Origin: Planctomycetota bacterium
GTDB lineage: Bacteria; Planctomycetota; UBA1135; UBA2386
Reading direction: 5' to 3'
Length of the DNA stretch: 35,230 nucleotides
Assembly: GCA_027621295.1 (NCBI GenBank)
Contig: JAQCBR010000034.1
Span: 1 to 35,230 of the forward strand
The translations under genes and the position numbers were made by a program. Shown here one piece after another: positions 25,315-35,100 of the stretch. The notes under the pieces were generated by a model. The model saw nothing but the letters and a program-made list of their open reading frames with translations, was not told where the DNA came from and ran no database searches. The first letter of the stretch is position 1. Each line of letters starts with the position of its first letter.

Positions 25315-26961
25315 ATGGCCGGCAAAGCAACCGCGATCGACATCGGCTCGCACAGTACGAAGGTGCTGTCCCTGAAGGCCGGCAAGCACGGGCTGTCCCT
25401 CGTCCGCTTCCAGGCGTATCCGACCGCCGAGGGCGCGTCGGGCGCGGCGGCCGGCATCTCGCTCAAGGGCGTGGTGGCGGGGCTCGCCGGGCGGGACATG
25501 ACCCTCCGCTACACGCAGGTCCCGCCCTCTCCCGACTGGCAGCTCCGCAACCTGATGGAGCTCGAGATCCAGGACATGGCCGGTCAGAGCGGTGGGGACC
25601 TGTCCGCGGACTACAACCTGCTGCCGATCGAGGACGAGGAAGGCGGCAACGACACGGTGCTGCTCGCGTTCGCGCGCAACGAGGCGCTGGAGCGCGCGTC
25701 GTCCGTCGTCCGCGCCGCGGGAGGCTCGGTCGATGCACACGTGCCGAACTGCGTGGCGCTCTACAACGCGTTCGTCCGCTGCGGTCCGGTCGAGGAGGAC
25801 GCCACGGTCTGCGTGGTCAACCTCGGCCGGGAGACGATCGACCTCGCGATCGTCAAGGGCGTCGACCTGCTGTTCGTCCGCAACCTGTCCAGCGGTGGCA
25901 AGGTCTTCGACGATGCGATCGCGGCTGCGTTCGGGGTCTCCGAGCGCAAGGCCGAGGCGCTGAAGAAGGACCTTCTCGACCTCGATCCGTCGAGCCGTGG
26001 CCGCTACGCGTCGGGGCAGGCCGAGAAGGTCACGGTCGCCGCCGGCGGCGCGGGCAGCATGATCGCCTCCGCGATCCAGAGCTCCCTCGCGTTCTGCCGC
26101 AACCAGACGCACAACCCGTCGCTCCAGCTCGACAAGGTTCTGATCTGTGGCGGCACGGCGAAGGCTCGTGGAATCCGGGGGATGCTCCGCGAAGCGCTCC
26201 GCTGTCCCGTCGAGGCGTTCGATCCGTTCGAGACCGTCGACACGTCGGCGCTGTCGGACGCCGACGTCGACGCCCTGGAGCGGCACAAGGCGGAGGCTGT
26301 GGTGGCGCTCGGGCTCGCGGCCGGGCGCATCGACGCCAGCCTCTACCAGCTCGAGATCCTGCCGGAGGCGGTCAAGCGCCGCCGGCGCTTCGTCGAGCAG
26401 ACGATCTGGAACATCGCCGCAGGCCTCGTCGTCGTCGCGCTGTTGGGCTTCACGGCCGCCTCGCAGAGCACCCAGGTCAAGGAGGCGGACGAGGCGTTCC
26501 GCACGCTGAGTCGGATCAAGTCCCGCGTGCAGACGACCCACGGCGACACCGAGCGCCTCGTCGAGTCGAACGACCAGCTGCGGAAGGTCGTCGACTTCGT
26601 CGCCGAGCGGGCGATCGCCCTCGACGGCGCGATCCTCGCGCTCCGCTCGCTCGGAGACGCGATGCCCGAGGAGTTCTGGATGACCCGTTTCGAGGTCGCG
26701 TCCCGCGCGATCGACAACCGGCGCGGCGCGGCCCCGAAGCCCGTCGTCCTGGCCCAGGTGGCCGGGAAGGACGTCGCGGGCCGCGGTGTCGGGGACGCGT
26801 ACACGCGCTTCCTCGCCGAGTTCAAGCAGCAGGAGCATGGAGGCATCGCTCCTGCGATCAGCACGCAGCGCGGCGCGGACGCCGCGGGCAACGAGACGTT
26901 CACGTGGACGATCGACTACCGGCCCGAACAGGCGGCGGCAGGCGACCAAGAAGGCAACTGA
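25315..26961 (+). CDS. PilM-PilN fusion, GspL-like inner-membrane platform protein
   Basis: The protein is 548 residues; GGAG precedes the ATG by nine bases. The N-terminal half (about 1-345) is an actin-like ATPase fold like PilM: AIDIGSHSTKV (phosphate 1, 7-17), VVNLGRETIDLAIVKG (phosphate 2, from about 168) and VLICGGTAKARGIRGML (adenosine motif, from 275). Then come a basic stretch KRRRRF, one membrane helix (364-384), a coiled coil and a periplasmic alpha/beta region like PilN. GspL of type II secretion has this same cytoplasmic-TM-periplasmic layout in one chain, whereas type IV pili usually split PilM and PilN. It would recruit the assembly ATPase to the membrane. Fifteen bases separate it from the next gene. 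Confidence 0.87.
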   Translation: MAGKATAIDIGSHSTKVLSLKAGKHGLSLVRFQAYPTAEGASGAAAGISLKGVVAGLAGRDMTLRYTQVPPSPDWQLRNLMELEIQDMAGQSGGDLSADYNLLPIEDEEGGNDTVLLAFARNEALERASSVVRAAGGSVDAHVPNCVALYNAFVRCGPVEEDATVCVVNLGRETIDLAIVKGVDLLFVRNLSSGGKVFDDAIAAAFGVSERKAEALKKDLLDLDPSSRGRYASGQAEKVTVAAGGAGSMIASAIQSSLAFCRNQTHNPSLQLDKVLICGGTAKARGIRGMLREALRCPVEAFDPFETVDTSALSDADVDALERHKAEAVVALGLAAGRIDASLYQLEILPEAVKRRRRFVEQTIWNIAAGLVVVALLGFTAASQSTQVKEADEAFRTLSRIKSRVQTTHGDTERLVESNDQLRKVVDFVAERAIALDGAILALRSLGDAMPEEFWMTRFEVASRAIDNRRGAAPKPVVLAQVAGKDVAGRGVGDAYTRFLAEFKQQEHGGIAPAISTQRGADAAGNETFTWTIDYRPEQAAAGDQEGN

Positions 26962-26964
26962 GGC

Positions 26965-26970
26965 GGAGGA
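26965..26970 (+). promoter_or_regulatory. SD deciding the TTG start of the PilO/GspM-like gene
   Basis: GGAGGA at 26965-26970 is six bases before TTG at 26977, ideal spacing. It selects the TTG, which also places the membrane helix at the usual distance from the N-terminus. Confidence 0.6.
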
Positions 26971-26976
26971 AGAACC

Positions 26977-27816
26977 TTGGATCTCCAGGATTTCTGGCAG
27001 GAGAACAAGCGCTGGATCCTCGGCGTCGTTGCCGGGTTGATCGTCTACTGGGTCGGCGGCGGCATCGTGTCGGCGGTCTTCGGCGGCGCGTCCGCGTCGG
27101 GCCGGGTCCAGGCGATGGCCCGCGACCTGCAGCGCGAGGAGTACTACGACGCGCAGGCGCTGCGCACGGCTCGCGAGGAGAACGAGCGGCTGACGGCCCT
27201 CGTCGAGCAGGTGCGCCAGCACGCGGCGTTCGTCCCGGACGAGGAGTTCGTGCTCACCGGCAAGGGTGACCCCGATCTCTACTTCCCCGAGGTCGAGCGG
27301 CGGGTCCGCACGCGGATCGTCGCCTACGCGCAGGAGCGCTCGGTCGCGATCGACGAGCGGGACCTCGTGTGGCCAGCTGCGGTCTCGCGCGAGGAGAAGG
27401 AGCAGACCCTCGTCGGTCTCTGCGCGCTCCAGCATGCTGCGCTCCGCCTCGTCGACGCGGGCGAGCAGGTCCGGCAGGAGGTCGCGGACGCCGTCGGGCT
27501 CCAGTCGATCGAGTCGATGCAGATCGAGAAGCGGGCCGGCTCGTCGACCAGCCGTCGCGGGCGCCGCGCGGCGGACAGCGAGATCGCCGGTCTCGTCGAC
27601 GAGTACCGCGTGAAGTTCCGCTTCCGCGCCGACACCGCCACGCTGCAGGCCTGGCTCGAGAAGCTCCGCTCGGCGTCGCCGTCGATCGGTCTCGCGCCGG
27701 AGTTGCGCGTGACGCCGGGCGATCAGGTCGGGGACCCGGTCCTCGTCCAGGGCTCGCTCGCGGCCCTCGTGATCCGTGATCTCTCCGCTTCGGACAGCTC
27801 CAACCAGGACGGCTGA
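26977..27816 (+). CDS. PilO/GspM-like inner-membrane platform protein
   Basis: The protein is 279 residues from a TTG start. Topology matches PilO/GspM: a short cytoplasmic N-terminus (MDLQDFWQENKR), one membrane helix (about 12-36), a coiled-coil stretch (about 45-80, ARDLQREEYYDAQALRTAREEN) and a periplasmic domain. Its last part, VDEYRVKFRFRADTATLQAWLEKL, looks like the ferredoxin-like half that pairs with PilN or GspL. Sequence similarity is weak, so assignment rests on topology and position directly after the PilM-PilN fusion. It should form a heterodimer with that protein in the assembly platform. The next gene starts five bases after its stop. Confidence 0.72.
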   Translation: MDLQDFWQENKRWILGVVAGLIVYWVGGGIVSAVFGGASASGRVQAMARDLQREEYYDAQALRTAREENERLTALVEQVRQHAAFVPDEEFVLTGKGDPDLYFPEVERRVRTRIVAYAQERSVAIDERDLVWPAAVSREEKEQTLVGLCALQHAALRLVDAGEQVRQEVADAVGLQSIESMQIEKRAGSSTSRRGRRAADSEIAGLVDEYRVKFRFRADTATLQAWLEKLRSASPSIGLAPELRVTPGDQVGDPVLVQGSLAALVIRDLSASDSSNQDG

Positions 27817-27821
27817 TCTCC

Positions 27822-30485
27822 ATGAACATCCGCAAGGAGCCCGCCCTCTTCGTCGTGGTGGTCGCGCTGGCCGCCTGGATCTGGTCCGGGCAGTCGACCC
27901 AGCGCCTGCCGCGCTCCGTCAACACCCGCTCGCTCGAGCTCGAGGGAGCGGCCGACCCGGCCGTCGTGCTGGCCGAATTCGCCGGCGGCGACGGCGCGAT
28001 GTCGGGGCGTGACCTGTTCCGCGAGCCGACCGAGGCGACGCCTCTGCCGCCGCGGGACCTGCCGTTCCCGCCGCTCCAGCCGCTCCCGGTCGTCGCGCTG
28101 CCGCTCGTGCCGGGGCAGGACGCGGGCGCCTGGCACCAGCTGCGCATCGCGGGTGGGGCACCGACTCCGCACGAGTTCGCAGCGCCCGCCTCTGCGGGCG
28201 GCGGTGAGACCGGCGGTGACGACGTCGGTGTCGGCGGCGGCGAGTCGGACCAGGGCATCCCCGAGGAGGTGATGATCGAGCGGTTCGACCGCATCTGGCT
28301 GGTCGGCGGCGGACGTCCGTTCTTCGGCAACATCCTCCACCAGGACAAGCTCTCGCTCCCTCCGGGCGGGCCGTTCCTCGAGACGGTGCGCTTCGAGAGC
28401 GTTTCGAGGCAGACCGGCCGCGTCAGCGGAACTCTCGAGTTCGAGCCGGCGAAGGTCGAGAAGATCGCGTTCGCGGAGAGCCTCGAGAACGAGATCGCGC
28501 TCCGCAAGCGCAGCCTGCCGACCGGCCCGGCTGGCCTCGTGCCGCGCGAGGAGTTCCTGCGGTTCCTGCTCGACGCCGCGCGCGAGCGGGAGTGGGTCTG
28601 GAAGGAGGCCGACGAGCAGGCCGCGGCGATCTTCGCGGTTGCGCCCGAGGACGGCTACCGCGCGAAGCTCCGTGTCCAGCGCGCGAAGGGTGACCTCGCC
28701 GCCGAGCTCGCGATCTTCCAGGATCTCCCGGCCGAGCTCGCGGACAGCGCGGCGCGCTGGCGCGAGCAGGGCAGCTTCGAGGCGCGGCTCGGCCTTCCGA
28801 GCGACGCCGAGGAGCACCTGCGTCTCGCGGTCGAGAAGGGCCCGACCGACGCCCGTGCCAACGCCACCCTCGCGGACTTCCTGCTGGCCCGTGGGCGCAG
28901 CGAGGAGGCCGTGCCGTTCGCCGAGGCCGGCGCCCGGAATGCCGCCCAGGTCGCCGACGAGGACGACCGCTTCGGCGTCGTGGAGACGCACGTCGCGGCG
29001 CTCCTCGCGGTCGGTCGACTCGACGACGCGCAGCTGGCGGTGACCCGCGCGACCACGGGGCCCGCCGCCGAACAGGCCTACCTGCGCGGTGCCGTCCACT
29101 ACGCGCGCGGCGAGCTCGAGCAGGCCGTCACCCAGTTCGAGAAGGCAGCCGACGAGTTGCCGCGCCTCGACGCGGTGCTCGGGCTCGGCGCGTGCGCGCT
29201 CCGCGAGGGACGCTTCGACGAGGCGCGCCAGCTGTTCGAGCGTGTCCGGGACGAGGCGCCCGCGCTCCGCGGTCGGGCCCTGGCCGGGCTCGGTCTGCTC
29301 TACGAGCGGACCGGCCACTCCGCGGACGCCGCCGAGGCGCTCGCCGGCGCCGAGGCGGCGGCCCCGCGCGATCCCTACGTGCTCTACCTGCTCGGCCGCC
29401 AGCAGCGGCTGGACGGCCAGTACGAGGACGCGGTGACCACGGAACGGCGTGCGCTCGCCGAACGTGACGAGCTCGTCGAAGCGCTCGCCGAGATCGCGCG
29501 CGCGCAGCTAGCTCGCGTCGACGCGGCCGACGGCGACGCGGCCGAGATCCTCGCCCGCACCGTCCGCTACGTCGATCGCCTCGTCGCCCTCGACCAGGGG
29601 CGCGGCGCCCACGTGCCGTTCCTGGAGCTGCAGGGCTACGTTCTCGCGCGGATCGGCGACGTCGCCCAGGCGCGGCGCGCGTTCGCGGCCGGCTACGAGG
29701 CGCAGAGCAGCTTCTGCGAGGTGGGGCTCGCGCTCCTCGACTACCGGCAGAAGCGCGTCGGCGACGCGCGGCAGAAGCTCGCCCAGCTCTCTGCCGACCC
29801 GAGCCGCGGCGCCGATATGCGTGAGTTCGCGCGCGCGACCGTCGACCTGATCGACGACCACGCGAGCAAGGAGCTGGTCCGCGACACGTTCGATCGGGAC
29901 GTGCTCGGCGATCTGTGGACCCGGATCGGTTCGCTGGCGCCGGTGCTGCGCGACCAGCAGCTGACGTTCCGCGGGCAGAGCGGCCGTGTCGGCGAGGACT
30001 CGGCGGTGCGCCGGGTCGTCCGCGCGGGCGACTTCCTCCGCTGCGAGGTCCGCATGGACATCCTCGGCGACGTCGGCACGACCGAGTTCGCCGGCCTGCG
30101 CCTGACCCCCGAGACGCAGCGCGGCGGCAGCTTCCAGGTCGAGCTCGGCCTGAAGAGCTACGGAGCCAATCGTCAGCCGGAGCTCCGACTCGTCGACGGT
30201 CCGCCGGCGCGTGAGGACTCGGTGGTGGTGAAGCCCCTCGACGTCGAGTTCGGCACAGGCCAGCCGGTCGTCCTCGCGGTCGAGTTCGTGCAGGCGATCG
30301 ACGCGACCGACAAGAGCCTGACGCTCCGCGTGCTGTGGAACGGCGAGGTCGTCGACGAGCGCCCGATCAAGACGCTGCGCTCCAACTCGGCGCAGCCGCT
30401 GGCGACGGACTTCGTGGTCCGCGGCCGACCCGTGCACGTCCGCTTCGACGACTACCGGCTCGAGCGCCGGAAGGAGACCCGATGA
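27822..30485 (+). CDS. TPR protein with GspC/PilP-like membrane anchor and C-terminal beta-sandwich
   Basis: The protein is 887 residues. An N-terminal helix (about 7-22, LFVVVVALAAWIWSG) anchors it, followed by MSGRDLFREP (60-69) and a long proline-rich stretch, the sort of linker seen in GspC and PilP. A glycine-rich spacer (about 124-145, SAGGGETGGDDVGVGGG) comes next. The middle (about 250-640) is tetratricopeptide repeats, for example YLRGAVHYARGELEQAVTQF. The end (about 688-885) is a beta sandwich beginning FDRDVLGDLWTRIG and closing VHVRFDDYRLERR, as in laminin-G/DUF1080-like folds. It would be periplasmic and could scaffold other subunits. The stop overlaps the next start by four bases (ATGA). 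The GspC/PilP role is inferred from position and anchor only. Confidence 0.8.
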   Translation: MNIRKEPALFVVVVALAAWIWSGQSTQRLPRSVNTRSLELEGAADPAVVLAEFAGGDGAMSGRDLFREPTEATPLPPRDLPFPPLQPLPVVALPLVPGQDAGAWHQLRIAGGAPTPHEFAAPASAGGGETGGDDVGVGGGESDQGIPEEVMIERFDRIWLVGGGRPFFGNILHQDKLSLPPGGPFLETVRFESVSRQTGRVSGTLEFEPAKVEKIAFAESLENEIALRKRSLPTGPAGLVPREEFLRFLLDAAREREWVWKEADEQAAAIFAVAPEDGYRAKLRVQRAKGDLAAELAIFQDLPAELADSAARWREQGSFEARLGLPSDAEEHLRLAVEKGPTDARANATLADFLLARGRSEEAVPFAEAGARNAAQVADEDDRFGVVETHVAALLAVGRLDDAQLAVTRATTGPAAEQAYLRGAVHYARGELEQAVTQFEKAADELPRLDAVLGLGACALREGRFDEARQLFERVRDEAPALRGRALAGLGLLYERTGHSADAAEALAGAEAAAPRDPYVLYLLGRQQRLDGQYEDAVTTERRALAERDELVEALAEIARAQLARVDAADGDAAEILARTVRYVDRLVALDQGRGAHVPFLELQGYVLARIGDVAQARRAFAAGYEAQSSFCEVGLALLDYRQKRVGDARQKLAQLSADPSRGADMREFARATVDLIDDHASKELVRDTFDRDVLGDLWTRIGSLAPVLRDQQLTFRGQSGRVGEDSAVRRVVRAGDFLRCEVRMDILGDVGTTEFAGLRLTPETQRGGSFQVELGLKSYGANRQPELRLVDGPPAREDSVVVKPLDVEFGTGQPVVLAVEFVQAIDATDKSLTLRVLWNGEVVDERPIKTLRSNSAQPLATDFVVRGRPVHVRFDDYRLERRKETR

Positions 30486-31165
30486 ACCGAGCGACGCAGA
30501 GCGGAGCCGGCCGGTCCGCCGGATTCACGCTGATCGAACTCCTCGTCGTGATCGCGATCATCGGCACGCTGGTCGTCGCGTTCGCGCCCGCGCTCTCGGG
30601 CATGCTCAGCCGCGGCGACGAGGCCGAGACCGAGGCGCGGCAGATCGAACTCGCGTCGATGGTGGAGTCCTACCAGCGCTACTACGGCGAGTACCCGCCC
30701 GACGACCTGAGCATCATCGTCAAGGACAAGCAGGCGAACTGGCAGTTCGGCGCCGACAACGGCAAGAACACCGGCATCGAGTCCCTCGTCCTGCACCTGA
30801 GCTTCGACGCGAAGGCCGGCGGCAAGCTCGATGAGCGCATGGAGTGGCTCGCGAACACCGACGGTGACAAGGCCCCGGTCGACGTTCCACTGCTCGGCAC
30901 GCGCGCGCGCTACGAGATCGTCGACGCCTGGGGCACGCCGTTCGCCTACTTCTCGGCGACCTGCGGCAGCGCCTACCAGGGTCGGCAGGTCATCCTGGGC
31001 GCGACGATCGAGGGCGCGGACGCGCTCGAGGTCTTCGCGCGCCCGTGGAAGCACCCGGAGACCGGGCAGTGGCTGAACCCGCGCAAGTTCCAGATCGTCT
31101 CCGCGGGGCCCGATCTCTCTTTCAACACCGACGACGACATCGTCTACCCGACGGTCCCGAGGTGA
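30482..31165 (+). CDS. gspG: Type II secretion-like major pseudopilin GspG
   Basis: The protein is 227 residues from ATG at 30482. The prepilin peptidase site is textbook: G14 then F15-TLIELLVVIAIIG, with the required glutamate at +5 (E19). The C-terminal part has the GspG signatures DAWGTPFAYF and SAGPDLSFNTDDDI, the latter near the calcium-binding loop. GspG normally has about 140 residues. Here an insertion of roughly 80 residues lies between the long helix and DAWGTPF (about 68-135, including KDKQANWQFGADNGKN). Major pseudopilins assemble into the short fibre that pushes substrates through the secretin. It is coupled by a 4-base overlap to the TPR gene and is four bases from gspH. Confidence 0.92.
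   Translation: MNRATQSGAGRSAGFTLIELLVVIAIIGTLVVAFAPALSGMLSRGDEAETEARQIELASMVESYQRYYGEYPPDDLSIIVKDKQANWQFGADNGKNTGIESLVLHLSFDAKAGGKLDERMEWLANTDGDKAPVDVPLLGTRARYEIVDAWGTPFAYFSATCGSAYQGRQVILGATIEGADALEVFARPWKHPETGQWLNPRKFQIVSAGPDLSFNTDDDIVYPTVPR
31159..31164 (+). promoter_or_regulatory. SD supporting the TTG start of the GspH-like gene
   Basis: GAGGTG at 31159-31164 overlaps the gspG stop codon and lies five bases before TTG at 31170. It supports this start for a gene with no ATG ahead of the prepilin motif. Confidence 0.5.
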
Positions 31166-31169
31166 CGCG

Positions 31170-32183
31170 TTGAGGGCTCGACCGGTCATCCAACCAGCGG
31201 CGCCCGTGGCGTCCGGCGGCGCGGCGGGCTTCACCCTCCTCGAGATGCTCGTCGTCATGGCGCTGATCGGCGTGCTGATGGGCATGGGGGTCGGCTTCCT
31301 GCGCCGGAGCGGCGATGACTTCGAAGTGGCCCTCGCTGCGATCCGCGCCGAGGTGCGATCCGCTCAGCTGACCGCGCGGACGCGTCACCTCCCCGCGGAG
31401 GTCGTGCTCGACCCGGGTCAGGACGGCCCGGCGTCGGTCCGGGCGCGCATCCTCGAGCCGGTCGGGCACTGGCACATGGAGGAGGACCCGCGTGACGACG
31501 AGAGCGCGGGCGTGCCCTCCGAGGTCCGCGGCACGGTGGAGCCCGGGCGCTTCGGCATGGCGCGCCGTTCCGAGGACTCTTCGCGCAGCGCGCTGCTGAC
31601 GGTTCGCGCGGGCACGCTCCCGGTGTTCGACCTGCGCGACGGCTTCGCGATCCGGATCGACCTCAAGCTCGAGGCGGTCGAGGAGGCGGTCGTCGCCCGA
31701 CTCGGCGAGGGCTTCGTCGACCTGCGGCTCGACTCCGACCTCCGGCCCGTCGCCAAGATCGTGGGGACCGAAGGGGGCGGGCGTTCCGCGGGGTCGGTGA
31801 CCATCGCGGGGACCCGTTCGCTGTCGCTGCACGCGTGGCACACCCTGGAGCTGGTGCACGACCGTTCGGAGCTGCGCCTCCTGCTCGACGGCCGAGAAAT
31901 CGGCCGCGAGGCCGCACGGCTGCCGGTGCTGCAGACCGCGGGTGACGTGTTCGAGGTGTCGCCGGCCGACGGCCCGGTCCGAGGGCTCGTCGACGAGGTC
32001 CTGGTGCTCGCCTACACGCTGTCGCCGCCGCAGACGATGCCGGTCGGTCTGCAGCTCGCCGCCGAGCCTTCGGTGGTCCGCTTCGACGCCGACGGGGACC
32101 TCGTGGACCCGGCCGGGTTCCGCCTGACGATCGAGGACGACGCGCGGACCTTCCGCTTCGGGCCCGGAGGAGTGATCGAATGA
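31170..32183 (+). CDS. gspH: GspH/FimT-like minor pseudopilin with an inserted laminin-G-like domain
   Basis: The protein is 337 residues from TTG at 31170. The prepilin signal is G20 then F21-TLLEMLVVMALIG, with E25 at +5. Residues about 50-96 (AIRAEVRSAQLTARTRHLPAEVVLDP) look like the start of the GspH/FimT globular domain. The last 40 residues, including SVVRFDADGDLVDPAGFRLTI and GPGGVIE, look like its final strands. Between them, about 98-288, is a laminin-G/concanavalin-like domain: GHWHMEEDP...EPGRFGMA at its start, WHTLELVHDRSELRLLLDG (about 222-241), and RGLVDEVLVLAYTLSP at its end. GspH is normally near 170 residues, so the insert doubles it. It sits in the fibre tip complex in known systems. 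It overlaps the next gene by four bases. Confidence 0.85.
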   Translation: MRARPVIQPAAPVASGGAAGFTLLEMLVVMALIGVLMGMGVGFLRRSGDDFEVALAAIRAEVRSAQLTARTRHLPAEVVLDPGQDGPASVRARILEPVGHWHMEEDPRDDESAGVPSEVRGTVEPGRFGMARRSEDSSRSALLTVRAGTLPVFDLRDGFAIRIDLKLEAVEEAVVARLGEGFVDLRLDSDLRPVAKIVGTEGGGRSAGSVTIAGTRSLSLHAWHTLELVHDRSELRLLLDGREIGREAARLPVLQTAGDVFEVSPADGPVRGLVDEVLVLAYTLSPPQTMPVGLQLAAEPSVVRFDADGDLVDPAGFRLTIEDDARTFRFGPGGVIE

Positions 32184-35100
32184 TGCAGAGACGCGCCGCT
32201 GAATCGGGCCTCGCGCTCGTCGCCGTCCTCGTCGCCCTCGGCGTCCTCCTCGCGATGGCCGGACCGTTCCTGCTCAGCATGGGCCACGGCGACGCGGCGT
32301 CCCGCGCGCGGATCGACGAGGTCCACGCCGACTGGGCGTCGGCCTCCGCCCGTGACGCGCTGCTGCAGACGGCGGCCAGCGGCGCGTTCGCATTCGACCC
32401 GAGCCCGAACGCAGACGGCCGCGACGAGTACCCCGGCACGCTCGAGCTCCCGGCCGGCTTCGAGTCGATCACCGAGACTCCGGGCGGGCGCACGGTCCTC
32501 CAGGGATCGGTCGAAGACCTGTCGCGCCGCATCGACCTGCACTCGGCGACGCCGCTCGTCCTCGCCAACCTGCTGGGTCTCGCGGTGCGGGTCCGCGGCG
32601 AGGTCGAGATGGACGCGGCTGAGATCCCGGTCGACGGATCGCTCGACGCGTTCCCGGACTCGGGCTTCCTGATCTGCCAGCGCGAGGTGATCCGCTACGA
32701 GGGTCACGACGGCAGCCGCTTCTTCGGGCTGACGCGCGGCGCTTTCGCCGAGCTCGGTTTCCTGCCCGCACAGATCCTTCCCGACCACAAGCTGGCCGAG
32801 GACGCGCTGGTCATGGACTTCCGCTGCGTGCTCGCGGTCACGTGGCCGTTCCGCGGCTACGGCCAGCCGTCCCGATACGTGCCCTACGGCACGGTCGCCG
32901 AGCTGCAGCGCATCCAGGAGGGTGGGTTCCCGGGCTTCGAGTCCCGCGAGATCGAGACGCTGCAGCGCTTCACGACCACCGTCGCCCTGCACGACCGGAG
33001 CGCCCGCTTCGGCAAGGGCGAGCGGGTCTTCGAGATCCTGACCGACGAGCTGCAGCAGCCGCGCATCCTGCAGGTGAAGTCGAACCTGGGCCTCGGCCCC
33101 GGCCGCGTCGTCCGCATCCGCAGCCTCGACGGGCAGTGGGTCGAGTACGGGCTGGTCTGGGACACGATCGGCCGCGGCAATCGCGGCACCTACAACCTGT
33201 CTTCGCGCCAGTACGTCGCGCTGCTCCAGCCGCTGAGCATGCCGTTCGCGCAGATCGACACGGTGATCGAGCCGCTGGTGCAGGTCCCGGTCAACATCAA
33301 CACCGCGGACCCCGAGGTGCTGGCTGCGCTGTTCGCCCACGCGCGGCGGCAGGTGTCCGGCGCGAACCGCGACCAGAACGACAGCGCGACCCGCACTCCG
33401 CCGGTGATCCGCCCGCGGAACGCTGCGGAGCTCGCCACGCAGCTGACCCTGCTCCGCGGCGACGACGCCGAGCTCGCCGACGCGTTCGAGCGCGAAGGCG
33501 AGCGGCCTCTCGGATTCGGCGACGTCGACATGACGCCGCGGCCGTTCGACGGCTTCCAGGACTTCGCCCAGCGGTTCGTGCCGATGCTCCTCGGTGGCGG
33601 GGACTCGATGGACCAGCGGCGTCTCGCGCTCGGGGTCTACGACGCGATGCAGATCGGCTGTCCCGGCTCGATGGAGCAGGGGACGATGCCGCTCGCGTTC
33701 CGCTCGTCGCCGCTCGTCGGCTACCGCGCGAGCGCGTCGAGGCGTCGGTTCAGCGGCCTCGAGGCCGCGCGCCGTGAGCGCCAGGGCGTCGCGTTGGCCC
33801 TGCCGAGCGACCAGCTGTTCTGGGGCGGAGCGACGCAGGAAGCGCTCGACGAGGCCTTCCGCCTCGACCGCCGGACACCGTTCTGGCAGACGTGGCCGAT
33901 CAACACGTCGGCCGTGCCGTCCGGCCAGCAGGACATCGTGCCGCCGCTGCGGACCTCGGCGCACCTGCTGGCGACGCTGTTCCCGAACGCCGGCTTCGGC
34001 GAGCCCCGCTTCGCGGACCGCTCGGGGACCGAGGCCGAGCTGCGCCCGCAGCCCGGCGTCGCGCCGCTCGCTTGGGGTGGCAACCTCGTCGCGCACGATG
34101 CGTTCATGAGCGCCCGACACCCCGAAGGACGGGTGCTCGCCAACGAGGGTCCGTACCGCGCCAACAACGTCGGACCGCGGATGGTGGGCGTGTCCGAGCC
34201 GGGCGGACAGCGGGACCACTCGAGGGTGTCGTTCCCGATGACGACGATCGGCGGCGTGTCGGCCCGGCACGCGGTGTCGTTCTGGGTCCGGCTCGACGAC
34301 ACCGGGCCGCAGGTGCTCTACGACGAAGCGTCGGTCGGTGAGGCGCCGGAGCGGAACCGATACCTGGTCGAGATCCGCGACGGGATGCTGACCTTCGAGG
34401 TGCGGGACGACGCGGGGCTCGACCCGGACGCTGCGGCCTCGCCCTACGCGCCCGACCCGTCGTCGGCGATCTGGCAGGCGCCGGTCGAGTCGCTCGATCT
34501 GGTGCCGGGCACCTGGTACCACGTGACCGCGAGCGCGGTCGGCAACCGCCCGGGGCAGCTGTCCTTCGTCGTGGACGGCGTGCCGCGCGGCGAGCCGCGG
34601 ATGCGGACCTACACGACGGCGGAGATCCCGAGCTACCAGGAGGACCGCGGCGTCGCGACGTTCCTCGCCGATTCGGAACGCTTCATCACGATCCAGGTCG
34701 AGGACGCGAGCGACTTCCCGCAGCGTGGGGTGCTCCGCATCGGCAGCGAGCTGTTCGAGTACAGCTCGCGCGACGACGGCGCGTTCTACTGTCGCTACGA
34801 CGACTCGGTCGGCGGTCGCCGTGCTCGCACCACGATGCGCGAGTTCGCGATCAACGTGCCGGAGAACGGCGAGGGCGATCCGCGTCAGGACCTGCTCGCG
34901 ATCGTCAACGGCGACCTCGAGGCGATCGTCCCGAACCACCCGTCCGGCTCGTCGGTCGAGCTCTACGGCTACGCGATCCCGGTCTACCCGCAGCGGATCC
35001 TGATGCCGGGGGGCGCGCGCCTGCCCGAGAGCCTCGGTGCGTTCTCGATCGCCCGCGCGGTCAACAAGGCGGGGATCAATCCGATCACCATCGACGTCGC

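Noticed and set aside
22825..27435. A 1536-codon open frame on the minus strand
   Set aside because: It lies antisense to the FHA, PilM-PilN and PilO-like genes, which have clear motifs. Its product is low-complexity and rich in Arg, Asp, Glu and Val, typical of the mirror frame of GC-rich coding DNA, and it swallows the rsmE start.
32012..34939. A 975-codon open frame on the minus strand
   Set aside because: It is antisense to gspK, which has a prepilin helix and NINTA motif. No recognisable domain is present in the antisense product.
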